From Agriotes lineatus (Eukaryota; Arthropoda; Insecta; Coleoptera; Elateridae): 64,000 bases of DNA. How positions within the stretch are numbered: the first letter of the stretch is position 1; each line of letters opens with the position of its first letter. The stretch spans positions 1 to 64,000 of the forward strand of contig CALNHX010003588.1 of NCBI GenBank assembly GCA_940337035.1. The letters are read 5' to 3'. Of this stretch, positions 46,919 through 58,092 are shown in pieces. The position numbers and the translations under genes were made by a program. The notes beneath the pieces were generated by a model. That model saw only the letters and a program-made list of their open reading frames with translations. It ran no database searches and was not told where the DNA came from.

Positions 46919-47693
46919 TAAAGCTGATATTATATGGCAAATGCATATTTTGTATAATTGATAAACCGGATAAACTTTTCGCATATGTATACTAATTATG
47001 TGAAAACAAATTGTTTAAGCCAAGTTTCACTTTGCATATTTTGCATATTTATACGTTTTTGAGCATACTTTCTGGATTTTGCATATTTGGTTATATTTAG
47101 CAATAATTTGTAATGTATGAACTTTTAAAGATTTTTTTGTTAAATTTTCTATTTCATGAAATTTATTAATTAAATGTTTGTGTGCAATTGAGATATATAC
47201 TTTCACTTTCTGCCGCTGGAGTGCAGTGCGCATATCGAAATAAGCAGAGGAAAGGGAGAGTCCCTATTAAAATCTTTGACTATATCAACATAGACTGCCA
47301 GATACCCCCACTTTTCCCATAGAAGCAATGTATAAAGAATCAGACAATATAGAATCCACTTCAAGAGTGTTGGGTGAATAATAGTCTGGCGGGGTTACGG
47401 GAAATCTCATTTTTATGTTGATTACAACCTGAAGTTGGCGTTGGCAGTCCATGTTTATATGGCCAAACGTTAAAACGAATGTCGTCTTTGAATAAATATT
47501 AGGGAATTAAATAAACTCATACAAAATAATTAAAATTTTTACATTATTTAGAATACTCCTACCTATTTTCAAAATAAAATGAGGAGCATATTATGTGCAT
47601 ATATTATAACTTTGGGTGCATATACTCAACAAAATATATGCATATATATGCGCATATTTTCGTACATTTGAGTGCATATAATTATCAGCTTTA
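46919..47693. mobile_element. hAT-type element with 8-bp TSD ATCATAAC
   Basis: The ends TAAAGCTGATATTATATG and, complemented, TAAAGCTGATAATTATATG are flanked by ATCATAAC at 46911-46918 and 47694-47701. Inside both ends GCATAT motifs are abundant, a typical subterminal motif array. A minus-strand frame at 47027-47233 (ALQRQKVKVYISIAHKHL) is not clearly transposase. Probably non-autonomous. Confidence 0.85.
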
Positions 47694-47868
47694 ATCATAA
47701 CAATAAAACAATATTTCCTTTATATTTGGGATATTCCAAAAGCAAATAAGTACTTATTTGTCCCTATTTTCAGAAAGTTGTAGGTTTGTCTAAATATAGT
47801 GCTTTTAGATATCAGCGAACGGAGGATATAAGATGGGGAATAAAGAAATAAAAATAGTGTGCTACGCC

Positions 47869-49127
47869 TAGTGATGTGGGTCGGGTAAATACCCAGTGGG
47901 TACGGTATTTATAAATGGGTATTTACCTGGGTATTTACCCCTGCCTCGGGTAAATACCTAAACACTGGGTATTTATCAAATGTGTAATATTTAGAAAGCT
48001 AAGCTAAACTTTTACTCACATCATAATGTTATCTTAATAAATAAACTACGTATAAATGCACTGGAATATTTTATGTAAAATAACAATTTAAATGTCACAT
48101 TGAATAAGCATTCACCCAGGTAAATTACTCATTTATCGGGAAAGAACATTGGCTGCCGAAGTTTGTGGAAATAAACAGTTAGACGCAATAAATTGCGCCT
48201 GTTAGAGATTACAAAAAACATTGTGACGGCTCTGACTCCATTTTTAAAAAATGAACATAACATTAATTTGAAGAAATAATCCTTATAATTATTAACATTA
48301 ATATATACTGATAGACATATTACGAAACAATCTTAATAAGGCAAAAAACATCACAAAATAATATAAACAACGCTGTATACCGATGGGACCATAAGTATGC
48401 AACAGCAATAAGATAGCATGAGCAAAAACACATAATACTTGAATAAGAGGTAACCGTAAAAAAAGTTATTTTAGTAGACATATTTTGTTGACATGCCATA
48501 ATTAAAATGAACATCAAGTTTACTCAAATATTTGTTTGTATGTTCATCTCTTTCTTATTCAATCATTGAATTCTGTTTCTTCTTCATGCTATCTCATTGC
48601 TGTTGTATACAGGTTGCCTAAAATTATATGGAACATGGCAATTCCATGAGTTGGAAAAGATTCAAATACTAATTACCATAAGAGTAACCGAAATAGAAAA
48701 TGCAATAATTACTTTGGTAGCTAGGCAACAAGTAGGTATAATAGCTACTTGTTGCCTAGCTACCAAAGTATTTATTGCATTTTCCATTTCGGTTACTCTT
48801 ATGGTAATTAGTATTTGAAGCTTTTCCAACTCATGGAATTGCCATGTTCCGTACAATTTTAGGCAAAACCTGTATAATTATGTCCCCATCTGTATTTTGG
48901 GCAGTAAATGTTCTCAGTTCAGCTATTTTCTTAAACATTTTTATAAAATTCGAATAGAGTACCTTCAGTTATGAATCAATTATACTCATTAGATAGATAC
49001 ATTAGATTATAATATTTGTAAATGAGTCTATAAATATCCGCTTAAATACCCATTTTGGGTATTTACCCGGATAAATACCCCAGGTATTTACCCCTAAAAA
49101 TAAATACCCGGGTAATTTACATCACTA
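47869..49127. mobile_element. hAT-type element with 8-bp TSD GCTACGCC
   Basis: The ends TAGTGATGTGGGTCGGGTAA and, complemented, TAGTGATGTAAATTACCCGG are flanked by GCTACGCC at 47861-47868 and 49128-49135. GGGTAAATACCC / GGGTATTTACC motifs cluster at both ends. No transposase frame. A smaller palindrome is nested inside. Confidence 0.92.
48610..48872. mobile_element. 263-bp palindromic foldback, CAGGTTGCC termini
   Basis: Nearly perfect inverted arms from CAGGTTGCCTAAAATTATAT to the complementary ACAATTTTAGGCAAAACCTG, centred near 48741 in GGTATAATAGC. It is flanked by TA at 48608-48609 and 48873-48874. The flanking hAT sequence is itself inversely repeated around it (ACAGCAATAAGATAGCATGA at about 48399). 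Confidence 0.85.
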
Positions 49128-49666
49128 GCTACGCCGATGATGCCGTGCTCCTGGCAGAAAATGAAAATGACTTGCAACGACTATTGTTTAGGTTCAAAAC
49201 AGCAGCGGAAGAATTTAACATGAGAGTATCAACAGAAAAAACAAAATCATTGACTATCTCGAAAGAACCTCTTCGATGTAACTTGGCCGTTGATAATAAT
49301 ATGATTGAACAAGTTATGAACTTTAACTACCTAGGTGTACACACATCTAGCATGAGAAACCTAAACGAAAAAGTTCTCAATCAAGCAATGAAAGCGGCTG
49401 CGATATCAGGCTACCTACGAGACGTGATATGGACAAATAAGCACATGTCGGTTGAAAGTAAAGTACAGATCTATAAAACCTGCGTCAGACCCATCTTAAC
49501 TTATGCCGCCGAAACCAGAGCTAAAACAGCCAAGAAGAAGAAGAAGAAGAAGATATCAGCAAATTCCAGGAATTTAGTTTTTGGAAACTGTCCCAGTGAC
49601 ATTTCCACTAATTCAATTTACAGCATTGTAACAATAATTATTATCATTTAATACTGAACAGAAAAA

Positions 49667-50378
49667 TCTGGTGTGATACACGCACACAACTTCCTTTTAC
49701 AGTGATCTTATAATTAGTCAAAAATTTGATTTTAAATTTTTAAGCATTGGTCAAAAATTTTCAAAAATTACAAATTGTACAAAAACGGTGCAAAATAGAG
49801 CGTTAGGTGAAGAGACAAATTTTCTCTATAATTTTAAGCTGAATTCAAAAATGTAATAATATACCGGGTCTTCTATTTAAAATAGAAGTTAATAAAAAAA
49901 TTTTTAAAAAACAAAAGAAACCCATTTAAAAGTGTTCAACTGGAAAATCACCTATCTCACATCAATACACATTAAAAATGTAATACAAATGAGAAGTTTG
50001 AGAAAAATCGTTAGAACCGTTTTTGAAAAAATCGAAAAAAAAACTGAAAAATCACAAGAGTAAACACCTACTTCCAGTTATGCGATTTTCTTCAAAAGCT
50101 TGCTGTCGCATCTACATAGTACACAAAACTTATATATAAAGTTTCAACCCCATACCTCTTTTCGTTTTTGAGATATTCTGTTCACAGACAGACACTCACA
50201 CAGACACACACACACACACAGACAGACCCTCACACAGACACACACACACACACAGACAGACCAATAAAAATATATATGTTTTTTGGGTTCAGGAGACTCT
50301 GAAACGTGAAGATCTGTTGAAAACTCAATTTCGAATTTTTGGGGTGAATCCAATACTTCCTTTATTGTAAAAGAAAGT
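49667..50378 (+). mobile_element. dispersed ~700-bp element with GACA/CA repeats, copy 1
   Basis: It starts TCTGGTGTGATACACGCACA and ends with a TTCCTTTATTGTAAAAG segment. It has an inner CA/GACA microsatellite (50184-50262) and the GGGTTCAGGAGACTCTGAAA and TTTTTGGGGTGAATCCAATA blocks. AAAAA lies on both sides. A second copy lies at 57308-57992, and related halves occur in the foldback at 15720. Non-coding; class unknown. Confidence 0.75.
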
Positions 50379-50511
50379 AAAAAAGAAGACACTATTCAAT
50401 TCAGCAGTATTGGCTGTATCCAATATGTAGGAAAGTGGCCTGAAGGCTATCCAAAAATTTCCAATCTCTAGCGTGCTTTTAAAACTTTCTTTAGTGCAAC
50501 AAAAGTTATTA

Positions 50512-50740
50512 GATTAGAAACAACAACTGCGATGGTTGGGTCATTTGTGGCGTATGAAGGAAAACAGACTGCCAAAAATTGCGTGTGAAGCTAGTGTACC
50601 GGGGAAAAGAATGCGCGGCCGTCCAAGGAGAACGTGGGTGAACTGTGTAGTGGACTGTATTAACAAAAAGGGACAAACTTGGGAGGAAGCAAAGCAACTA
50701 GCACAACACAGAAATACCTGGAAGAAATTTATAGCCTGAC
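50512..50740 (+). pseudogene. C terminus of the split RTE-type RT
   Basis: KQQLRWLGHLWRMKENRLPK, then GKRMRGRPRRTW, WEEAKQLAQHRNTWKKF and TGA at 50737-50739. This is the standard C-terminal block of RTE-like ORFs (L-x-W-x-G-H-x-x-R-M ... G-R-P-R-x-x-W). It follows the RT part ending near 39369: by comparison with family spacing, only about three residues are missing between. The LINE 3' UTR follows and is cut by the giant foldback at 50752. Confidence 0.82.
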
Positions 50741-50751
50741 CCTAAAACGAC

Positions 50752-52540
50752 GGGTCGGTTAACATAGCACCACCAACTATTCCAAATGATCTCCAAATCA
50801 AGCGCTTGATTCTTTATATCTAGCGCAACCTAGCGCCACAAATTATTACGCTAGCGCCATTACAGTTTCGGATATTTTTACTGGTCTTTTCGGGGGGTGC
50901 TAAGTTAACGCTAGCACCACCAATTAACGATAGGCTTCTGAAAACCTAGCGCTAGATTCTCTACACCTAGCGCCACCTGGCGCCACAAATTTTACACCTA
51001 GCGCTTTTCCCATTTGAATTGTACGGCATAAAATTGATCGTTAACATAGCACCACCAACTATTCCAAATGATCTCCAAATCAAGCGCTTGATTCTTTATA
51101 TCTAGCGCAACCTAGCGCCACAAATTATTACGCTACCGCCATTGCGGTTTCGGATATTTTTACTGGTCTTTTCGGGGGGTGCTAAGTTAACGCTAGCACC
51201 ACCAATTAACGATACGCTTCTGAAAACCTAGCGCTAGATTCTCTACACCTAGCGCAATCTGGCGCCACAAATTATTACGCTAGCGCCATTGCAGTTTCAG
51301 ATATTTTTACTGGTCTTTTCGGGGGGTGCTAAGTTAACGCTAGCACTACCAATTAACGATAGGCTTCCGAAAACCTAGCGCTAGATTCTCTACACCTAGC
51401 GCAATTTAGCGCCACTAATTTTACTCCTAGCGCCTTTCTCATTTGAATTGTACGGCATAAAATTGATCGTTAACATAGCACCACCAATTATTCCAAATGA
51501 TTTCCAAAACAAGCGCTTGATTCTTTATATCTAGCGCAACCTAGCGCCACAAATTATTACGCTAGCGCTATTACAGTTTCGGATATTTTTACTGGTCTTT
51601 TCGGGGGGTGCTAAGTTAACGCTAGCACCACCAATTAACGATAGGCTTCTGAAAATCTAGCGCTAGATTCTCTACACCTAGCGCCACCTGGCGCCACAAA
51701 TTTTACACCTAGCGCTTTTCCCATTTGAATTGTACGGCATAAAATTGATCGTTAATATAGCACCACCAACTATTCCAAATGATCTCCAAATCAAGCGCTT
51801 GATTCTTTATATCTAGCGCAACCTAGCGCCACAAATTATTACGCTACCGCCATTGCGGTTTCGGATATTTTTACTGGTCTTTTCGGGGGGTGCTAAGTTA
51901 ACGCTAGCACCACCAATTAACGATAGGCTTTTGAAAACCTAGCGCTAGAGTCTCTACACCTAGCGCAATCTGGCGCCACAAATTATTACGCTAGCGCCAT
52001 TGCAGTTTCAGATATTTTTACTGGTCCTTTCGGGGGGTGCTAAGTTACCGCTAGCACCACCACTTAACGATAGGCTTCTGAAAACCTAGCGCTAGATTCT
52101 TTACATCTAGCGCAATCTGGCGCCACAAATTATTATGCTAGCGCCATTGCAGTTTCGGATATTTTTACTGGTCCTTTCGGGGGGTGCTAAGTTACCGCTA
52201 GCACCACCACTTAACGATAGGCTTCTGAAAACCTAGCGCTAGATTCTTTACACCTAGCGCAATCTGGAGCCACAAATTATTACGCTACCGCCATTGCAGT
52301 TTCGGATATTTTTACTCGTTTTTTCGGGGGTGCTAAGTTAGTGCTAGCACCACCAATTAACGATAGCCTTCTGAAAACCTAGCGCTAGATTCTTTATATC
52401 CAGCCCTATCTAGCGTCACAAGTTATTACCCTAGCGCTATTACAGTTTCGGATGTTTTACTGTTTTTTTCGGGGGCTATTGAGTTAGTGTTTACACCACC
52501 AACCAATGTCAGGCTTTTTAAAACATAGCGCCAGACTCTT
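50752..52540 (+). repeat. left arm: 282/148-bp satellite units
   Basis: The landmark TTAACATAGCACCACCAA (one copy TTAATATAGC) recurs at 50759, 51041, 51471 and 51752 (spacings 282, 430 and 281). GGGGTGCTAAGTTA recurs with spacings of 281, 148, 282, 281, 148, 148 and 147. The short unit lacks the segment from CATTTGAATTGTACGGC to the AAGCGCTTGATTC block. Units decay towards the centre. Confidence 0.9.
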
Positions 52541-53975
52541 CAGACCCAAAAAAATAGCACGGGATGAAATTCCTGAAACCATTCTACTCATAACGTCACC
52601 AACCAATAGAATGACCATAATATCAATTTTTTTGCCAATCGGTGCCTGATTACGCGATAATCAACACCTTGTCCTCTGATTAACATGGTTTTCTCTCGTA
52701 ATATTGGCATGGTAAATACAACCCTTGAACGTGTGCATCATCAACTAAATACAGACTTTTGAAAACCTGACGCTATGATCTTCGCTGTTCCAACCTTTCT
52801 CCGTCTGGTGTCATAAATGCAATAGTAGATTTTCATATTTACTGTGACTGTAGTTGCAACTCTACACTTCATTCACCGAACTTACAATTATCAGCCGTAA
52901 CTAGATTACCACTAAACTTGACAGAGAATTTGGATTAAAGAGACATAGCCTTTTCGCTGCTTTTATGAATGCCATAATCAATCATTCATGTTTTTAATAT
53001 GAAAAATAAGAAATAAGAAATAAGTTTTGACACAAACTGACACAAAACCTAATCTGCTAACCTCGAATTTGACATAGACTTACACCAATGACATGTAAAC
53101 AGAAAGTTGGGGACTTTGATTCAATTTATTAATCATATTAAATATTGTATCAAGTGATAGGCGTTTTTTGTATGATGGGTTGTCTTCAACTTTTGGTCAG
53201 AAGTAACCCACTCATGACTAACCCTGTATATTATACTTGCATCCTGTGATGTAAACTTTAATAAAATCGTATCTATTAGTAATGAACTTAGTGCTGATAT
53301 TTGTAACTCGGGCTGCAGACTTTACTGACTCGATTAGCTGAATAAAGTACCGGGTGGCCATAAACATCTGAGATCCCGGTAGCCATGGATTTAGCTACTT
53401 ATAAATGTTGGTTGCATTATACATATTTCAATTATAATAAGTATTGGTACAAAATGTAGTAAAATACAAATAAGAGAAGGAGAATGTGCCCCAGATTCTG
53501 CAGTTTAGCCTATGACTCGATTATAAAAATCTCCTGTTCTAACTTCATTACTTATTGCAATCTGTAATAATTTTTGACAGATAGGAATTTTAGTTGTGAT
53601 GACATTAATGACATTTAGTTTAGTTGGATTCATCACTTTAATAAAGCGGTGTTGATTCCAAAGGTAATGTGATATCAGATATTTATGGCCACCCGGTATA
53701 ACTCTGAATCAGCTGTGCGGGTTATAGTGCTGTGACTGTCGGTTATAGTGCAGTGACTGCAGCCTCTTTTTTAATAAATTGCCTGAAAGTTTTTATAGAA
53801 TTGTAATATAGTAGGTACATGCACACGTAAGTTATATTTTATTTATATTCATTTATATAGACCGTGTAGTAGGTTCAAATCTGCTTTCCAACCAAATATT
53901 TTAAAACAATATATTGCGGCAAACTGTCGTCATTACAGAAAAGTTTTGCGATTGTTTGATTAAAAAGTTATTTAT
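52541..53975. other. central loop of the giant foldback
   Basis: Non-satellite DNA with no coding frame. It contains a fragment of the palindromic MITE family (about 53042-53084, AACCTCGAATTTGACATAGA) and a full MITE at 53350-53696. Confidence 0.7.
53350..53696 (-). mobile_element. MITE, CCGGGTGGCC family, copy 2
   Basis: The same element as at 15265-15600, in the opposite orientation. It is flanked by TA at 53348-53349 and 53697-53698 and sits in the loop of the giant foldback. Confidence 0.88.
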
Positions 53976-56900
53976 AGTTGGTGGTGCTATGTTAACGATC
54001 AATTTTATGCCGTACAATTCAAATGGGAAAAGTGCTAGGTGTAAAATTAGTGGCGCTAGATTGCGCTAGGTGTAGAGAATCTAGCGCTAGGTTTTCAGAA
54101 GCCTATCGTTAATTGGTGGTGCTAGCGTTAACTTAGCACCCGCCGAAAAGACCAGTAAAAATATCTGAAACTGCAATGGCGCTAGCGTAATAATTTGTGG
54201 CGCCAGATTGTGCTAGGTGTAGATAATCTAGCGATAGGTTTTCAGAAGCCTATCGTTAGCTTAGCACCCCCTGAAAAGACCAGTAAAAATATCCGAAACT
54301 GCAATGGCGCTAGCGTAATAATTTGTGGCGCCAGATTGCGCTAGATGTAGAGAATCTAACGCTAGGTTTTCAGAAGCCTATCGTTAATTGGTGGTGCTAC
54401 CGTTAACTTACACCCCCCGAAAAGACCAGTAAAAATATCCGAAACTGCAATGGCGCTAGCGTAATAATTTGTGGCGCCAGATTGCGCTAGATGTAGAGAA
54501 TCTAGCGCTAGATTTTCAGAAGCCTATCGTTAATTGGTGGTGCTAGCGTTAACTTAGCACCCCCCCGAAAAGACCAGTAAAAATATCCAAAACCGCAATG
54601 GCGGTAGCGTAATAATTTGTGGCGCTAGGTTGCGCTAGATATAAAGAATCAAGCGCTTGCTTTGGAGATCATTTGGAATAGTTGGTGGTGCTATGTTAAC
54701 GATCAATTTTATGCCGTACAATTCAAATGGGAAAAGCGCTAGGTGTAAAATTTGTGGCGCCAGGTGGCGCTAGGTGTAGAGAATCTAGCGCTAGGTTTCC
54801 AGAAGCCTATCGTTAATTGGTGGTGCTAGCGTTAACTTAGCACCCCCCGAAAAGACCAGTAAAAATATCCGAAACCGCAATGGCGGTAGCGTAATAATTT
54901 GTGGCGCTAGGTTGCGCTAGATATAAAGAATCAAGCGCTTGCTTTGGAGATCATTTGGAATAGTTGGTGGTGCTATGTTAACGATCAATTTTATGCCGTA
55001 CAATTCAAATGGGAAAAGCGCTAGGTGTAAAATTTGTGGCGCCAGGTGGCGCTAGGTGTAGAGAATCTAGCGCTAGGTTTTCAGAAGCCTATCGTTAATT
55101 GGTGGTGCTAGCGTTAACTTAGCACCCCCCGAAAAGACCAGTAAAAATATCCGAAACCGCAATGGCGGTAGCGTAATAATTTGTGGCGCTAGGTTGCGCT
55201 AGATATAAAGAATCAAGCGCTTGCTTTGGAGATCATTTGGAATAGTTGGTGGTGCTATGTTAACGATCAATTTTATGCCGTACAATTCGAATGGAAAAAG
55301 CGCTAGGTGTAAAATTTGTGGCGCCAGGTGGCGCTAGGTGTAGAGAATCTAGCGCTAGGTTTTCAGAAGCCTATCGTTAATTGGTGGTGCTAGCGTTAAC
55401 TTAGCACCCCCCGAAAAGACCAGTAAAAATATCCAAAACCGCAATGGCGGTAGCGTAATAATTTGTGGCGCTAGGTTGCGCTAGATATAAAGAATCAAGC
55501 GCTTGCTTTGGAGATCATTTGGAATAGTTGGTGGTGCTATGATAACGATCAATTTTATGAAGTACAATTCAAATGGGAAAAGCGCTAGGTGTAAAATTTG
55601 TGGCGCCAGGTGGCGCAAGGTGTAGAGAATCTAGCGCTAGGTTTTCAGAAGCCTATCGTTAATTGGTGGTGCTACCGTTAACTTACACCCCCCGAAAAGA
55701 CCAGTAAAAATATCCGAAACTGCAATGGCGCTAGCGTAATAATTTGTGGCGCCAGATTACGCTAGATGTAGAGAATCTAGCGCTAGGTTTTCAGAAGCCT
55801 ATCGTTAATTGGTGGTGCTAGCGTTAACTTAGCACCCCCGGAAAAGACCAGTAAAAATATCCCAAACCGCAATGGCGGTAGCGTAATAATTTGTGGCGCT
55901 AGGTTGCGCTAGATATAAAGAATCAAGCGCTTGCATTGGAGATCATTTGGAATAGTTGGTGGTGCTATGTTAACGATCAATTTTATGCCGTACAATTCAA
56001 ATGGGAAAAGCGCTAGGTGTAAAATTTGTGGCGCCAGGTGGCGCAAGGTGTAGGGAATCTAGCGCTAGGTTTTCAGAAGCCTATCGTTAATTGGTGGTGC
56101 TAGCGTTAACTTAGCACCCCCCGAAAAGACCAGTAAAAATATCCGAAACCGCAATGGCGGTAGCGTAATAATTTGTGGCGCTAGGTTGCGCTAGATATAA
56201 AGAATCAAGCGCTTGCTTTGGAGATCATTTGGAATAGTTGGTGGTGCTATGTTAACGATCAATTTTATGCCGTACAATTCAAATAGGAAAAGCGCTAGGT
56301 GTAAAATTTGTGGCGCCAGGTGGCGCTAGGTGTAGAGAATCTAGCGCTAGGTTTTCAGAAACCTATCGTTAATTGGTGGTGCTAGCGTTAACTTAGCACC
56401 CCCCGAAAAGACCAGTAAAAATATCCGAAACCGCAATGGCGGTAGCGTAATAATTTGTGGCGCTAGGTTGCGCTAGATATAAAGAATCAAGCGCTTGCTT
56501 TGGAGATCATTTGGAATAGTTGGTGGTGCTATGTTAACGATCAATTTTATGCCGTACAATTCAAATGGGAAAAGCGCTAGGTGTAAAATTTGTGGCGCCA
56601 GGTGGCGCTAGGTGTAGAGAATCTAGCGCTAGGTTTTCAGAAGCTTATCGTTAATTGGTGGTGCTAGCGTTAACTTAGCACCCCCGAAAAGACCAGTAAA
56701 AATATCCGAAACCGCAATGGCGGTAGCGTAATAATTTGTGGCGCTAGGTTGCGCTAGATATAAAGAATCAAGCGCTTGATTTGGAGATCTATTGGAATAG
56801 TTGGTGGTGCTATGTTAACGATCAATTTTATGCCGTATAATTCAAATGGGAAAAGCGCTAGGTGTAAAATTTGTGGCGCCAGGTGGCGCTAGGTGTAGAG

Positions 56901-57107
56901 AATCTAGCGCTAGGTTTTCAGAAGCTTATCGTTAATTGGTGGTGCTAGCGTTAACTTAGCACCCCCCGAAAAGACCAGTAAAAATCTCCGAAACTGTAAT
57001 GGCGCTAGCGTAATAATTTGTGGCGCTAGGTTGCGCTAGATATAAAGAATCAAGCGCTTGATTTGGAGATCATTTGGAATAGTTGGTGGTGCTATGTTAA
57101 CCGACCC
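53976..57107 (-). repeat. right arm: 282/148-bp satellite units, inverted
   Basis: GGTGGTGCTATGTTAACG-type landmarks recur about ten times, mostly 280-283 bases apart, with one 430 and one longer gap. Each unit carries CTAGCGC / GCGCTAG motifs and a perfect AAGCGCTT palindrome in many copies. The arm is longer than the left one. Adjacent units are very similar, suggesting recent amplification or gene conversion. Confidence 0.9.
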
Positions 57108-57307
57108 TAAAACGACGACTCACCTCGACACTGCTAATGCGGTAGAAGAGGAAGGATTAAGTAAGTAAGTAATAGTATATTATGATACTATGCCTTTAAA
57201 GCACGTACGATGAGTTTAAAAGAACTACGCGAAGCTAGTATTTTAATGCCACTTATACACGTGTATCACATGCTATTTCTTCTACGATCGTAACAGAAAT
57301 ATAAAAA

Positions 57308-57992
57308 TCTGGTGTGATACACGCACACAACTTCCTTTTACAGTGACCTTATAATTAGCCAAAAATTTGATTTTAAATTTGTAAGCATTTGTCAAAAATT
57401 TTCGAAAATTACAAATTCTGCCAAAACGGTACAAAATAGAGCGTTAGTGGAAGAGACAAATTTTCTCTATAATTTTAAGCTGAATTTAAAAATGTAATAA
57501 TATACCGGGTGTTCTATTTAAAACGGGAGTTAACAAAAAAATAGAAAAAAACAAAAGAAACCCATTTTAGAAGTATTCAAATGGAAAATCACCTATCTCA
57601 CATCAATACACATTCAAAGTGTAATAAAAATGTGAAGTTTAAAAAAAATCGTTAGAGCCGTTTTTGAAAAAATCGAAAAAAACTGAAAAATCACAAGAGT
57701 AAACACCAACTTCCGGTTATGCAATTTTTTTGAAAAGCTTGCTGTCACATCTACATAGTACACAAAACTTATATATGAAGTTTCAACGTCACACCTCTTT
57801 TAGTTTTTGAGATATTCTGTTCACAGACAGACAGACAGACAGACAGACACACAGACACACAGACAGACACACAGACCAATGAAAAAAAATATGTTTTTTG
57901 GGTTCAGGTGACTCTAAAACGTGAAGATCTGTTGAAAACTCAATTTCGAATTTTTGGGGTGAATCCAATACTTCCTTTATAGTAAAAGGAAG
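57308..57992 (+). mobile_element. dispersed ~700-bp element with GACA repeats, copy 2
   Basis: The same family as 49667-50378, with an inner GACA run at about 57824-57874. TAAAAA occurs at both ends. The paralogous empty site is ATATAAAAACTTAGTTCGG at about 62629-62647, so insertion made a 5- or 6-bp duplication. No terminal inverted repeat beyond CTTCCTTTTAC / GTAAAAGGAAG. Confidence 0.8.
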
Positions 57993-58092
57993 TAAAAACT
58001 TAGTTCGGTGACACTTTTTCCGTCACATTGTGTTAGATATTCTAGGTTATGTTGACGTTCAAATTTACGACAGAGCGTGTTTTAATATAGTA

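Larger units (their letters stand above)
47821..49551 (+). pseudogene. second RTE-type RT fragment, split by a hAT at the YADD core
   Basis: The left part (47821-47868) reads GYKMGNKEIKIVCYA. After the hAT it continues at 49128 with YADDAVLLAENENDLQRLL, then FNMRVSTEKTKSLTISKEP, MNFNYLGVHTSS and CVRPILTYAAETRA, an RTE/BovB-like RT from the catalytic core to the thumb. The frame then enters an AAG repeat (49532-49552). It lacks everything before the catalytic core and after the thumb. Its sequence differs from the RT at 35070, so it is a different RTE lineage. Confidence 0.85.
50752..57107. mobile_element. giant satellite-armed foldback element, 9-bp TSD
   Basis: A 6.36-kb element whose two ends are exact inverted copies: GGGTCGGTTAACATAGCACC at the left and its complement at the right. 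It is flanked by TAAAACGAC at 50743-50751 and 57108-57116. The left arm (about 50752-52540) and right arm (about 53976-57107) are tandem arrays of the same 282-bp and derived 148-bp repeats in opposite orientation. The centre has a different sequence. There is no open frame of note. This layout, with tandem-repeat arms, a non-repetitive loop and a 9-bp duplication, matches the Drosophila FB foldback type, which is linked to Mutator-like transposases. The repeat sequence itself is not one I recognise. Confidence 0.9.
35069..57169 (+). mobile_element. RTE-type LINE insertion expanded to 22 kb by nesting
   Basis: The flanking 11-bp TAATAGTATAT occurs at 35058-35068 and 57170-57180. The paralogous empty site is intact at 62499-62509. 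LINE-derived parts are 35069-36634, 39241 to about 39369, about 50512-50751 and 57117-57169, the last ending in a GTAA repeat tail. The protein pieces follow in order with only about three residues unaccounted for between the second and third. Everything else inside is later insertion. Confidence 0.78.

Noticed and set aside
50144..50392. 82-codon cysteine/valine-rich frame
   Set aside because: It is a translation of the CA/GACA microsatellite inside a repeat element.
50752..57107. Regularly spaced repeats that might suggest a CRISPR array or a bacterial contaminant
   Set aside because: The units are 282 and 148 bases long with no unique spacers, arranged in two inverted arms with a transposon-style duplication. 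The neighbourhood is eukaryotic.
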